Below are positions 35,627 to 47,022 of a stretch of 64,000 nucleotides of DNA, piece by piece. The stretch is from the NCBI RefSeq assembly GCF_010015445.1, contig NC_053123.1, positions 12,067,434-12,131,433 of the forward strand, given 5' to 3'. Each line of letters opens with the position of its first letter. Position 1 is the stretch's first letter. The position numbers were made by a program, and so were the translations under genes. Origin of the DNA: Perca fluviatilis (lineage: Eukaryota > Chordata > Actinopteri > Perciformes > Percidae). Under the pieces are notes generated by a model, which made no database searches, was not told the origin of the DNA, and was given only the letters and a program-made list of their open reading frames with translations.

Positions 35627-37201
35627 GTGAGTAAACTTTGAAATTGTTCAGCTCAGAAACACCTCATGATTGAATAGATAGCATAATGGGATGTAGCAAA
35701 GAATGGGAGATACTGTAAATTGAAATTCAGCAAATGGATGTTTAAAAACTAACTGACTTATTTCAAACTTCAATCAAACTTATTTCACTCCCTCGAACTT
35801 TCCAGTATCAATATAGTAAAAAGCACAGCAGCTGTCAACTGGCACCGGATAAAAACATAATTGTGCAAAGCATGTGAAAAATGTCAATATTAGGAAGCTT
35901 CTGGTATATTATAAAAACCTAACTACACCCCTCAAAAAACTCGATATGCAGTGTGTAATACTTTAATGTATATATTCATTGTATGTCACAGCATTTCCAT
36001 TACAGTAAAGGATGGCACTAACTACTAATGGATTATTCTTAGAATTAGTGGAATAATGAGCACACAAATGGCAGGGCAGCGTTTGCTTTTTTCAACCCTG
36101 GACAACACAAAATGTGTTCAAGTGTTGTGAATTAATTCCAACTGGAGTATAAAAGTTAGACGTGTTGACAGGGGCCTCGCTGCAACTGTTCATTTGTGTA
36201 CACTAAACACTCGAGTCCACTCTGCCTTTTTAAATGGTTTCTGTCCCCCCTTCATTGGAATCTGTTATTCCAGCTCGTTAGTGCATGGTATTGCTATAGC
36301 AACCGTATCACTGTGGCAGATGCACTGCTACAATACAACCCAAGGCAAACACACAACACAGTTTGCTTCAGTGTTTGAGACCGTTTCTGTGTCAGCCATT
36401 AGATCAGTAAGTAAGTACACAGGAAAACACTTTACTGACCTTAGATATTACAGGATGGTACTGCGGTGTACTGTAGAGTACATGAACTTAGATTTGTCTA
36501 ATTGTATTTCATTTCTGACTTGACAAGGAAAGTCTTTTCACTCTGGTTTGGTAATTTTGAGTGGCAGCTGACAAATGCCTCCATCATAGCAGGCTACAGG
36601 ACCTATGCATATATGCAGGACATTATGTTGTCATGGCGGCGTCTGCGTGCGTGGACACAATTCAAGAACAGTTTTAGTAGAAGCTTCACCACAGGTTCCT
36701 ACTGTAGATCAAGGGATTTTGACTGGCCGCATAAATGCAAATATTAATAGAAACTAAACAAAAAAACTAAATGCTTTAAAGCAGCGGTGTCAAACTCAAG
36801 TTCCCTAAGGGCCAGACGAGAAAATGAGAATCACATCAAGGGCCAGACATAGAGTGTATTGCTTTTATGTCACGCGAAAAGTCAAATATCTTTGACTGAA
36901 TTATTGCATGTCTCATATAGTCTTCTCTCAGTTTGGTCCACAAAAATGTCAAAGATAATGCCAAAAACGGTTTGAAAAAGCATCAAAAACACGTTGTGAA
37001 AAGTGACAAAAAGTAGGTGGGCCAAAATGTATTGTGAACCTAAATGTAGATAGGGGCCGGATCAAAATTAGCAAGGGGCCAGATTTGGCCTGCGGGCCTT
37101 GAGTTTGACACGTGTGCTTTAAAGGGCAACTATTATTATATAGCATTTTCAGGATAAAACTTGTATATTGTATTGTACTAGAATATGTTTACATGCTTTA
37201 A

Positions 37202-37244
<43 letters not shown>

Positions 37245-38963
37245 CCCCCGCCCCCCCGCCTGTTTCTCCAGTTTTGTTTAACTAGCTAGTTGAAGTTGGA
37301 GCTACTGCAACGCAGTATATTGCAGGACTTGAAAAATCCCCAATAAAGGCTTCTAAACCAAATATTACACAACCGGACAGTCCCAGCAGTAAAGTGACCG
37401 GAATTAGGGGAGAAATTACCAGCATTGGCCGCCAAGATTACAGCTATGTTGCGTTAGCATGCAGTTACTTAATAGTTAGCAGTATGCTAACGTTAGATTG
37501 TAGTGGAACAGCACTTTCTATCGTCAAAAATCGCAGGTAAAGGCTTTTAAACCAAATACTACATAAACAGAAAATGGTTCAGGAGTAATGTGACTCAGAA
37601 TTGGGGAGATTTTAACAACACTGGCAGCCAAGATGACATTTTAGTGCTGTTAGCATGTAGCTACATGCGACAATGTTAACGCCACAGTGGCTTAAAAAAA
37701 ACAAAAACACTTCAGTAGTTCCTGCCAGTGTACTACCTACAGTATGTGGCGGTTGGCATGGCTCAGTTTGGAGAAGCAGGCAGGAGGACAGGCACGGAAG
37801 CTAATAATGTACTGCTGTGGAGGGAGGCAGCAGCTAAACCTATTTTAGCGTTAACTTAAAATAAATCAATGCTCTCTTCAAAGCCACCAGACTCCATTGA
37901 CAAAAAGAGCAATTTTACCCCGCAGAACATGGGGGCTGCCTAAAACTGGCTACAATAGGTTTAGCTGCAGCCCCCGTCCGCAGCAGTATATAGAGCTTCC
38001 TCACAGTTACTCCTGTCTGCTTCTCCAAACAGAGCCGTGCCGACCGCCATACACTGTAGGTAACACTAAGATAGAAATCTGAAATGTATATTTTATTGAT
38101 ATATAATGGTAATTATGGCAAGACATCAGACCTGCAGTTCTTTTGTGTTTACCTTTCTTCTGTGCTCATAACCTTTGCTGTTTGTATGGCCATCAGTTTA
38201 AACTAGAAAATGCATTTCCTGCAGAAAATGCTTGCGAATGACGAAAAGCTACATTGCTAGAGCTAAACTGGATTGCTGGCATATTTGCATAAGAAGAAGG
38301 TGAAGTAGTGAGAATAGTTGGAAAAGTGGGAATGGTTTTAATTAGAATGAATTTCATTGAAATGTTGAATAATACCAGTAACAATGAACGAAAGTGGAAT
38401 ATTTAAAAAACTGTTGTTACACTGAATTTATGGATAAAATATGTAAGAAGGTGAAGTTGTAGGGAATATGGTAAAGTGGAAATGGTTCTAATTAATGGGA
38501 ATGTCTTAAAAAAGCAGAATAATACCAATATTTTATGAAAGTTTTTGTAAAAGCTGATGCTAAACTGAATTGCTGGCTTTAAAAGTAACTGAAAGAGTAA
38601 TGAATGAGTTGGTAAAATAGGAAATGGGTGAGTCAAATTTAGGAAATCTCAATCAGCTGTGTACAATAAGTACGAAAAGAATTTACAATTTGTATAAAAC
38701 TAATGAATGAAAGATGTGGAAATGTTTTAGGCTTGAATTAGGTATAGATTCGTAAATAAGACTTGATTAAGCATGAAACACAGCTGAAGCAGTATAAATA
38801 GCTAACAAAGTGGGAAAGGGATGAAAGATGCAAAATAAAGAGTAATACATGATAGGGGTTCAAATGTTTTGCTCCACTATTTCGCCAATATTAAAATCCT
38901 AAGTAATCGGATCACAAGTAGACAGCCAGCTATAACTACAGGTGTAAATGCACTCAGGACACA

Positions 38964-39005
<42 letters not shown>

Positions 39006-42000
39006 TACATACATACGTATATATCTATTAATGTTTTACTGTTATTATAAATACACAAATACAGACAATATGTTGTATATATAATTAATATAAATCAAAT
39101 ATAATGTTGTGTTATGTATACATTTTATTGATCCCCATTGGGGAAATTACATTTTTTTTCACTCTGTTGTTAGAACACACTACACATAAGCCTGAAATAC
39201 ATACAGGCTCCTCTCCAGCTACCAGTCCACACTGGGTACTTCCAGTTGCCAGCCCAACTCCCTAGACTGAGTTACTGCCACCATATGACGAAAAAGTCAT
39301 AGTACAGTATGACGAAAACATTGATCAAAAAGTCATAGTATTACAAAAACGGTGATCAAAAAGTCATAGTATAGTATGTCGAATAAAGTCATAATTTAGT
39401 ATGTCGAATAAAGTCATGAAAAGATAGTGTGTCGAAAAAGGTCTGAGTATAGTATGTCAAAAAGTCATAGTATAGTTTGTCGAAAACATAATCAAAGTCA
39501 GTATAGTATGTCAAAAAAAGGCATAGTTTAGCATGTCAAAAAAAGTTATGAAAAAGTCATAGTATAGTATGTTGAAAAAGTCATGAAAAATACTGTAAAT
39601 AGTATAGTGTTGAAAAAAGTCATAGTAGTATGTCGAAAAAAGTAATAAAAGTCATTGTATAGTATGTCAAACAAAGTCATGAAAAAGTCATAGTATAGTA
39701 TGTCGAAAAAAGTCTTAGTATAGTATGTCGCAAAACATCCTCAAAAAGTCATAGTATAGTATGTCAAACAAAGTCATGAAAAAGTCATAGTATAGTATGT
39801 CGAAAAAAGTCTTAGTATAGTATGTCGCAAAACATCCTCAAAAAGTCATAGTATAGTATTTTTTTTTTAAAGTCATAGTATGGTATGTCGAAAAAAAGTC
39901 ATGAAAAAATAATAGTATAGTATGTCGAAAAAAGTCAGTGTGTTGAAAACATGTCGACATACGATACTATGACTTTTTTCGACATACTATACTATTATTT
40001 TTTCATGACTTTTTCGACACACTATACTATGACTTTTTCATGACTTTTTTTTTTCGATATAATGAACTATTACTTTTTGGTGACGTTTTTCGACATACTA
40101 TATTATGACTTTTTTACTACTTTTTTCAACATGGTATACTACGACTTTTTTCGACACTATTACTTTTTCAGGACTTTTTTGGACAAACTAAACTGACTTT
40201 CAACGACTTTTTGATCACTTTTTTGAAATCATGAAAAATAATAGTATAGGATGTTGAAAAAAGTATAGTATGTCAAAAAAAGTCAGTAATAAATGTCGAA
40301 AAAAGTGATAGTTATAGTATAGTATATCGAAAAAAGTACTGAAAAGGATAGTGTTGAAAAAGTGTTAGTCATACTATAGTATATTGAAAAAAAGTCATAG
40401 TATACTATTTTGAAAAACGTCATAGTATAGTGTCGAAAAAAGTCATAGTATGTTGAAAAATGTCATCAAAAAGTCATAGTTGGCTCCCAAATGGTGGAAC
40501 GAGCTCTCCACTGACATCAGGATGGCTGAAAGCCTACACATCTTCCGCCGAAGGCTAAAAATACATCTCTTCCGACTACACCTCGGATAAAAAAAATAAT
40601 AATAATAATTCTTGAACCTGCACTTTCATTTGGCTCTTTGTAGCTTTGCTTATTTAAAGCTAATGTACTTGCACTTACTACTTGTTGTCTGGAGTTTGAA
40701 CCTTCACAGTTGAAAGCACTTAATTGTAAGTCGCTTTGGATAAAAGCGTCAGCTAAATGACATGTAATGTAATAATGAAAGTAATGAAAAAGTAATATTA
40801 TAAAATGTTGTAAAAAGTCATAATATATTATGTTGAAAAACGTCATCAAAAAGCCATAGTATAGTATGTCGAAAAAAGGCATATAGTGTCGGAAAAATCA
40901 TCGGATAGTGTGTTGAAAAAAGCCATAGTATGTGGAATAAAATCATGAAAAAGTCATAGTATAGTATGTTGAAGAAATGCATAGTATACAGTGCCTTGCG
41001 AAAGTATTCGGCCCCCTTGAACGTTTCGACCTTTTGCCACATTTCAGGCCTCAAACATAAAGATATAAAACTGTAATTTTTTGTGAAGAATCAACAACAA
41101 GTGGGACACAATCATGAAGTGGAACGAAATTCATTGGCTATTTCAAACTTTTTTAACAAATAAAAAACTGAAAAAGTGGGCGTGCAAAATTATTCAGCCC
41201 CCTTACTTTCAGTGCAGCAAACTCTCTCCAGAAGTTCAGTGAGGATCTCTGAATGATCCAATGTTGACCTAAATGACTAATGATGATAAATAGAATCCAG
41301 CTGTGTGTAATCAAGTCTCCGTATAAATGCACCTGCTCTGTGATAGTCTCAGAGGTCCGTGTAAAGCGCAGAGAGCATCATGAAGAACAAGGAACACACC
41401 AGGCAGGTCCGAGATACTGTTGTGGAGAAGTTTAAAGCCGGATTTGGATACAAAAAGATTTCCCAAGCTTTAAACATCCCAAGGAGCACTGTGCAAGCGA
41501 TAATATTGAAATGGAAGGAGTATCAGACCACTACAAATCTACGAAGACCGCGCCGTCCTCTAAACGTTCAGCTCATACAAGGAGAAGACTGATCAGAGAT
41601 GCAGCCAAGAGGCCCATGATCACTCTGGATGAACTGCAGAGATCTACAGCTGAGGTGGGAGACTCTGTCCATAGGACAACAATCAGTCGTATACTGCGCA
41701 AATCTGGCCTTTATGGAAGAGTGGCAAGAAGAAAGCCATTTCTTAAAGATATCCATAAAAAGTGTCGTTTAAAAGTTTGCCAAAAGCCACCTGGGAGACA
41801 CACCAAACATGTGGAAGAAGGTGCTGTGGTCAGATGAAACCAAAATCGAACTTTTGGCAACAATGCAAAACGTTATGTTTGCCGTAAAAGCAACACAGCT
41901 CATCACCCTGAACACACCATCCCCACTGTCAAACATGGTGGTGGCAGCATCATGGTTTGGGCCTGCTTTTCTTCAGCAGGGACAGGGAAGATGGTTAAAA

Positions 42001-43503
42001 TTGATGGGAAGATGGATGGAGCCAAATACAGGACCATTCTGGAAGAAAACCTGATGGAGTCTGCAAAAGACCCGTGAGATGGAGATTTGTCTTCCAACAA
42101 GACAATGATCCAAAACATAAAGCAAAATCTACAATGGAATGGTTCACAAATAAACATATCCAGGTGTTAGAATGGCCAAGTCAAAGTCCAGACCTGAATC
42201 CAATCGAGAATCTGTGGAAAGAACTGAAAACTGCTGTTCACAAACGCTCTCCATCCAACCTCACTGAGCTCGAGCTGTTTTGCAAGGAGGAATGGGCAAA
42301 AATGTTCGTCTCTCGATGTGCAAAACTGATAGAGACACATACCCAAGCGACTTACAGCTGTAATCGCAGCAAAAGGTGGCGCTACAAAGTATTAACTTAA
42401 AGGGGCTAAATAATTTTGTGCGCCCAATATTTCAGTTTTTATTTGTTTAAAAGGTTTGAAATATCCAATAAATTTCGTTCCACTTCATGATTGTGTCCCA
42501 CTTGTTGTTGATTCTTCACAAAAAATTACAGTTTTATATCTTTATGTTTGAGGCCTGAAATGTGGCAAAAGGTCGAAAAGTTCAAGGGGGCCGAATACTT
42601 TCGCAAGGCACTGTAGTATGTTGAAAAAAAGTTGTACTTAAATGTCAAAAAAGTCATGAAAAAGTAATAGCAGTGTGTTGAAAAAAGTCATGAAAATTAA
42701 TTGTACAGTATGTCAATAAGTCATTGTATAGCATGTTCAAAAAAGCATAGTATAGTATGTCGAAACAAAACATGATAAAGTCATAGTATAGTATGTCGAA
42801 AAAAGTCATACTATAGTATGTCGAAAATAGTGTTTAAAAAGTCGTAGTACAGTAAGTCGAAATAAATAATATAAAAAAATAGTGATTAAAAAGTCATTGT
42901 ACAGTAGTAGTAGTTGACAGAAAGTTGTACGTAGGGCTGGGCGATATGGAGAAAATCAAATATCACAATATTTTTGACCAAATACCTTGATATCGATACC
43001 GCAACAATATTGTAGTGTTGACTATTGGTGCTTTCACAAAATATTTACACAATGAGATTTTTGATAAATAATCATCAGTAATGTGGATATAATGACTAAA
43101 GTGGATACGGGCAAATAGAACAGTTATAACAGTCTGGTTAGTTCAGAAAAGTACATCACTTTACTGTAATGCAGCCTTTAAAACCAGGAAAAGACAACAC
43201 CTATGCCATATTACGATATCCAATATAATATCCTAGTCTCGTATCACGATATCGATATAATATCGATATATTGCCCAGCTCTAGTTGTACGGAACAACCA
43301 GATAACAATACTGTGAATCAGCATTCACCCAATAAATAAATAGAAAGCAGAGCAGCTGCCATCCCCATTACTTAATGGTTAGGGTTAACCTCAAGGTACT
43401 GCCAGTTGTCTCCATGCCAGCAGGCACATCTGTCAGCACAGATCAAGTTGGATCACAGAAACAAAAAGAAAACTTTATCGTGTTGGGGGGGGTGTGGGGG
43501 GGT

Positions 43504-43581
<78 letters not shown>

Positions 43582-45656
43582 AGGCTGCAGATTAAAGCAT
43601 CCACCAAGCCTCAGCGTTTGTCACAGCAGCTGGAGAGAGCCATCACTACCGTCTTCAAGCCTGTGGCCAATCACGATTTCAATGTGAGATCTATATATAC
43701 TGTGTATATATATTAGAAGTATATGTTTGTGTGACCAGTTTGATTTAGAAACATGGTATGACCCCTTTTGATAAAGTGAACAGTTACAAAATGATTTAAA
43801 AACCAGTTGCACTGAAGTAATGGAGGTTGTTGCAGGGCTGACCTGCACATATTGATGATGTCATCAGGGTTCTCTCTGCTTGGGCTCGGAGACTACTCAT
43901 TTTTTTGCAAAAAGCTTGTGTTACAAACTACTGTAGTTACCTGATTTACCAGGCAACAATGCTATTTAATTAGGAGAAACGTAGAATCCAGTTTTTTGGG
44001 CCTTAACCTATAGCTGAGACTCCATTAACAATATCTCTGCTGCTAAAAATTCTCTCTTTTCGATCTGTCTTTTGTAGCTCCGCCAACTTAATGAAAGTGC
44101 AATACTAAATTGCTAGAGTAATCCTATAATGTGCAAATATCTTCTGCATAATTAACTACAAGTACCAAGTTTTAACCTTTTTAACCAGGTAGAAATAAGA
44201 AAATATATGCTCATTTCATTTGAATGTCACATGAATCTTAAAGTACAGAAATAAATATGAACTTATACGTACATTATGTTATCATAATTTATCACAGGTT
44301 AACATTTAGACACAGGCATACAGTGAATTGACATGTCTAGTCAGGCTTTTACAGAGCTTGTATTCAGAATGTTATGGATTATAATCAAATTGTTATATTA
44401 GAATCAAACCAAAAGGGTCCGATTAACTTTATGATATAATAAATTAGTAATATTACAAGTGCCATCATTGTTAATATTAACATCAGTAGTAATAACGTTC
44501 CGTATGATTCCCAGGTGGAGCACGAGAAGAAGAAGAAGTCGGAGGGGAAGATGGTGAGGGCCGAGTGGCAGGTCGTGTTGGACATGCTCTTCTCTGCCTT
44601 TGAGAAGCACCAGTATTACAACATCAAGGACTTGGTGGACATCACCAAACAACCTGTGGTGAGCAACACAAAAACACACAAAAACAATCCACCTGCCCAC
44701 TATCCACCTTGCTTTGTTAAATTGGAACAAGTCACCCACTGAATGACGTTCATGCCTGTTCACACTATCGTTTGTGGCTGAATTTGGGCCAACGTGCGGA
44801 TACACACACACACATACACACACACACACACACGGGATGAATCAATACAGTGCAGTGGATTGGTTCCAGCTCGCAGAGAACAGCAATGTGTAGGTGCTGA
44901 TGAGACCTTGAGGTCCTCCTCTTCCTCTGATTGCAAGTGATTGCATAACCATTGGCTGAGTAGGAGTCAAGCGCTGCAATACACTCCACACCATCGTTTC
45001 TCTCCTAAAGCACTTGGCTAACACTCAAATTAACTGAACTAAAGTAACCGACATGCCCATTATGAAAACCCGAGGATTCATTATGTGCAGTTGGCACACG
45101 TCACCTTCAAGCTCAACGGAGCCACCCAGTGGTCGTTGGAGAGTAGGGTCTCTAACACAGCACCAGTCCTGCTCAGTATTACACATTAGAGTTGTGTTGG
45201 ATTGAGCTATTTTGAACTACTTTATATACAGGGAAGGTCAATATGTAATGACATATCCTAATTTATTTGTTGTTTATTTTCTGTATTATTCTAAATTGAA
45301 GTGTAGACTAACCAGTAAGTATAGTTTTCAAATAATATTCTAGTAAAAGATGTATAAAATGGGAATATTTAAACAGGTACCTCAAAATTGTTACATTCAT
45401 ATTGTTATGTCTGTTCTGTTAAAAATAAGGTATACACAAAAATGCAACACGTGTCTAAATGCATTCATATGTCAAATACAGCTGCTATAGGCAGATTGTC
45501 ACAATCTGTTATTTTTCTCTCCAGACCTACCTGAAAGAAATTATGAGGGAAATCGGGACGTACAACAGCAAGGGGGCTCACAAAAGCACCTGGGAGTTGA
45601 AGCCAGAGTACCGACATTACCAGTCCGCTGAGGAAGAGGAGATGCAGACGGCCTAG
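35545..45656 (+). CDS. GTF2F2: GTF2F2, TFIIF beta subunit (RAP30), C-terminal exons (spliced)
   Basis: Joined coding exons 35545-35626, 43584-43683, 44515-44658 and 45525-45656. GTF2F2 pairs with GTF2F1 to form TFIIF, which brings RNA polymerase II to promoters and stabilises the preinitiation complex in the nucleus. The joined protein covers the middle linker ([22 protein letters not shown]) and the C-terminal winged helix ([31 protein letters not shown]). All exon phases agree. The N-terminal dimerisation exons were not found and presumably lie left of the window. Parts of the linker differ from the mammalian protein more than the winged helix does, so this may be one of two fish paralogues. 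The neighbouring TPT1 and nested KCTD4 match mammalian 13q14 order. Confidence 0.95.
36774..37124. mobile_element. hAT-type MITE with exact 8-bp target duplication
   Basis: The element (36782-37116) starts CAGCGGTGTCAAACTCAAG and ends CTTGAGTTTGACACGTGTG. Both flanks are CTTTAAAG. The ends match the CAG-type hAT termini known from many animals. It has inserted at the edge of a second, TTAA-starting repeat (TTAAAGGGCAACTATTA). Confidence 0.92.
37205..37261. repeat. A38 homopolymer followed by C7G units
   Basis: Thirty-eight A bases (37205-37242) are joined to CCCCCCCG units. Such a junction of two homopolymers is often an assembly weak point. Confidence 0.9.
37340..37670. repeat. Diverged tandem duplication, about 195-bp period
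   Basis: The block with AAAGGCTTCTAAACCAAATA near 37344 recurs near 37540 as AAAGGCTTTTAAACCAAATA. In both it is followed by AAGTGACC/AATGTGACTC, GCCAAGAT and GTTAGCATG motifs. No coding capacity is seen. Confidence 0.6.
37733..38064. mobile_element. Palindromic foldback element with about 120-bp arms
   Basis: The left arm starts ACCTACAGTATGTGGCGGTT and has GTTTGGAGAAGCAGGCAGGA. The right arm is its inverted copy, ending ACCGCCATACACTGTAGGT. Both arms also share GCAGCTAAACCTATT in opposite orientation. The spacer is about 90 bases. The structure fits a foldback MITE. Confidence 0.7.
38959..39016. repeat. (CA)n(TACA)n microsatellite
   Basis: CA repeats pass into ATAC tetranucleotides. Confidence 0.95.
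39118..39282. repeat. Possible LINE tail (TTTATTGATCCCCATTGGGG)
   Basis: The motif TTTATTGATCCCCATTGGGG then AAATTAC resembles a tail of fish LINE copies. No RT codons are visible in it. Confidence 0.4.
39283..40480. repeat. AT-rich minisatellite with orientation switches
   Basis: The unit is roughly AAAAAGTCATAGTATAGTAT followed by GTCG, about 24-26 bases with many indels. From 39283 to about 39952 it runs one way. At ACATGTCGACAT (about 39949-39960) it flips and runs inverted to about 40215. Then it returns to the first orientation. The array resumes at 40776-40986 and 42616-42920 around insertions. Confidence 0.9.
40483..40775 (+). mobile_element. LINE 3' end inserted in the minisatellite
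   Basis: The + strand reads [20 protein letters not shown], then [15 protein letters not shown] and a stop. This is like the C-terminal end of teleost LINE reverse transcriptases. It is followed by a 3' tail with TAAGTCGCTTTGGATAAAAG, a motif very common in fish genomes. It is 5'-truncated. Confidence 0.65.
40987..42615 (+). mobile_element. Tc1/mariner element (PPTN/Passport-like), full length
   Basis: The element (40989-42613, 1625 bp) starts CAGTGCCTTGCGAAAGTATT. Its other end is the inverted copy, and the terminal repeats are about 155 bases long and nearly identical. TA lies at both flanks, the standard Tc1 target. It carries a DD34E transposase that is broken. The long identical ends suggest a fairly recent insertion, although the coding part has several frame breaks. 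Confidence 0.97.
41380..42400 (+). pseudogene. Tc1 transposase, frame-broken
   Basis: Four overlapping frames cover one protein. The N-terminal paired-like helix-turn-helix ([20 protein letters not shown]) is at 41380-41592. The second DNA-binding part is at 41511-41760. The first catalytic Asp (VLWSDETK) is near 41830, the second (FQQDNDPKH) near 42100, and the Glu ([10 protein letters not shown]) near 42200, giving DD34E spacing. The reading frame changes at least three times, so this copy cannot make a whole transposase. The family is cut-and-paste; an active copy elsewhere would be needed for movement. Confidence 0.93.
42616..42920. repeat. Right part of the AT-rich minisatellite
   Basis: Same unit as 39283-40480, with AAAGTCATAGTATAGTATGT at 42778-42797. 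It shows that the Tc1 element landed inside the array. Confidence 0.85.
42924..43291. mobile_element. hAT-type MITE (GGCGATATGG family), exact 8-bp target duplication
   Basis: The element (42932-43283) begins TAGGGCTGGGCGATATGG and ends ATATTGCCCAGCTCTA. Both flanks are GTTGTACG. A second copy, inverted, lies at 53229-53550. Confidence 0.93.
43505..43580 (+). repeat. (GT)38 microsatellite abutting a GTF2F2 splice acceptor
   Basis: Thirty-eight GT units end directly before the CAG of the acceptor. The usual pyrimidine tract is absent: upstream of the GT run is a G-rich stretch (43483-43504). Confidence 0.97.
43584..43683 (+). CDS. GTF2F2: GTF2F2 exon (LSQQLERA)
   Basis: A 100-base exon between GTCAG and GTGAGA. 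It begins with the last base of a split Lys codon. It reads [20 protein letters not shown], then [13 protein letters not shown], matching the RAP30 linker. Its length is not a multiple of three, so skipping would break the frame. Confidence 0.94.
44515..44658 (+). CDS. GTF2F2: GTF2F2 exon (winged helix, first part)
   Basis: A 144-base, phase-0 exon between CCCAG and GTGAGC. It encodes a basic stretch ([15 protein letters not shown]) and the start of the winged-helix domain, [20 protein letters not shown], then VDITKQPV. Confidence 0.97.
45525..45656 (+). CDS. GTF2F2: GTF2F2 last coding exon
   Basis: Begins after CTCCAG with [20 protein letters not shown], then [13 protein letters not shown] and the acidic end [10 protein letters not shown], and stops with TAG at 45654-45656. 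This completes the winged helix. Confidence 0.97.
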   Translation, partial: TYLKEIMREIGTYNSKGAHKSTWELKPEYRHYQSAEEEEMQTA

Positions 45657-45807
45657 TGCCTGTTCACATTTGTTTTGACTGACTTCATGAATATAGATGT
45701 CAAAAAGGAAATACTGTTGGTTATGCATGTTTGAGTTTGTAATATTTAAGTTAACATTATCATTGTAGAAGTTTACTATGCATTAGCGAGCACAGCCCTT
45801 AAACATG

Positions 45808-45813
45808 AATAAA
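45808..45813 (+). terminator. GTF2F2: Probable GTF2F2 poly(A) signal
   Basis: An AATAAA about 150 bases after the stop codon, in a T-rich setting. Confidence 0.7.
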
Positions 45814-46632
45814 CACATTGTTCATAGTGATGTATGAAGTTTTTTTGGAAACGGTGTCTCTCAAAGTGGAAGGTGGCAAAAACAATCTTTAATGGTATGT
45901 TAAATGTTTTATGAAGTTATGTGAACTTTCCTTTCATCTGGTTTATGTATAGACAAAAGACACACGGCTCTCCTGCTACACCGTCAATGAACTCGAGCAA
46001 GGTAGAACCAAGACTTTGTTCCGGTCATTGCAACGCAGTGTTGCAGTTCATGTAAGTTACACCTGTGTGTGACAAGTTAAAACATTTGTGAAAAAGCTCT
46101 ATTTTCCTCTTTTGGTCATTAGGGATCCACTTTATTTAGAAAACCCATCACAGTAAACGTCTTTTTGTAGTTGAGCCAGACTACACAGGCAAGGAACCTA
46201 CTGCTGCTCTGGTTTGATATTTCAAACAGGAATGTTGAGTTTCTGACCTGCATCATTACCACTTGTGTCAGTAGGTGTGTTCTGTTGATTATGGTGAGAT
46301 CAGAGCAAGTTTTGGTTCGACTTTATTAAATGTAATGTAAACCGATTTATAGACAGCCACAGTGGATTAGTTGTGTCCTGATGTGTTCTCCCTATGAACT
46401 GTGTATCCTCAATTAAGAAAATATCACAGGGGAATTGGATTCTCGATCAGTTATAGGTCAGCAAATTTCAGTTTTAGAAGAGCCCAAAAATAAATGCAGC
46501 CACACCTTTAAAAAGACTGCAGCAATGTAAAAATGTTTAACTCCACAAATTAAGTTGGCCCAAAAGCTGCCTTTTGAATGTAGCCCACAACATCCCACAA
46601 ACATACAGCAAAACAAAGTGGTGGTACGAGAT
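45814..46632. other. Convergent spacer between GTF2F2 and TPT1
   Basis: About 0.8 kb between the two facing poly(A) signals. No exon is visible. Confidence 0.6.
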
Positions 46633-46638
46633 TTTATT
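46633..46638 (-). terminator. TPT1: Probable TPT1 poly(A) signal
   Basis: TTTATT on the + strand gives AATAAA on the - strand, about 380 bases after the TPT1 stop codon. Confidence 0.65.
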
Positions 46639-47022
46639 GTCAAATTAAACCAGAAGTATTTTCATTGTCGATGGAATCGTATTTAATGCAACCATAAGAT
46701 GTCTGAGGAGGTCAACCTAAATATTATAGATCATTGCTAAAATAGTACGCAGACAGAAGAAAAAAACATCCTCATTCAGTCCACTGTCCTGATTTTCACA
46801 AAAACTGGGCCAATCCTGGGATGATAATCAAACACTGCAAAAGCCAAAAAGAAAAAATGTTGACAGTATTCAATGACCAATGGTGTTTGATTCACCCAGC
46901 CCTGGGCACGGTGTCGTAGGTTTCTGTTCTGTCTTGATGCAAAATAGCGCCCCTTCTGTCCGCTCTTGACCCATTTGGGAAACAGCAGCCAATTGAAAAG
47001 CAGATGTAGTTCCAGGTGGTTA
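46633..47022 (-). CDS. TPT1: TPT1 last exon (stop codon and 3' UTR)
   Basis: The acceptor TTCTTGCAG is followed by TAA at 47022-47020, so only the stop is coding. The rest is 3' UTR down to the poly(A) signal. Confidence 0.85.

Larger units (their letters stand above)
35627..43583 (+). other. GTF2F2: GTF2F2 8-kb intron
   Basis: Begins GTGAGT and ends GTCAG. It holds a hAT MITE, a palindromic element, the inverted minisatellite array, a LINE tail, a Tc1 element and a second hAT MITE. No other exon was found in it. Confidence 0.85.

Noticed and set aside
39283..42920. Regularly repeated array that might be taken for CRISPR
   Set aside because: Units are contiguous, with no unique spacers, change orientation and vary in length. 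It is an AT-rich minisatellite in a eukaryotic intron.
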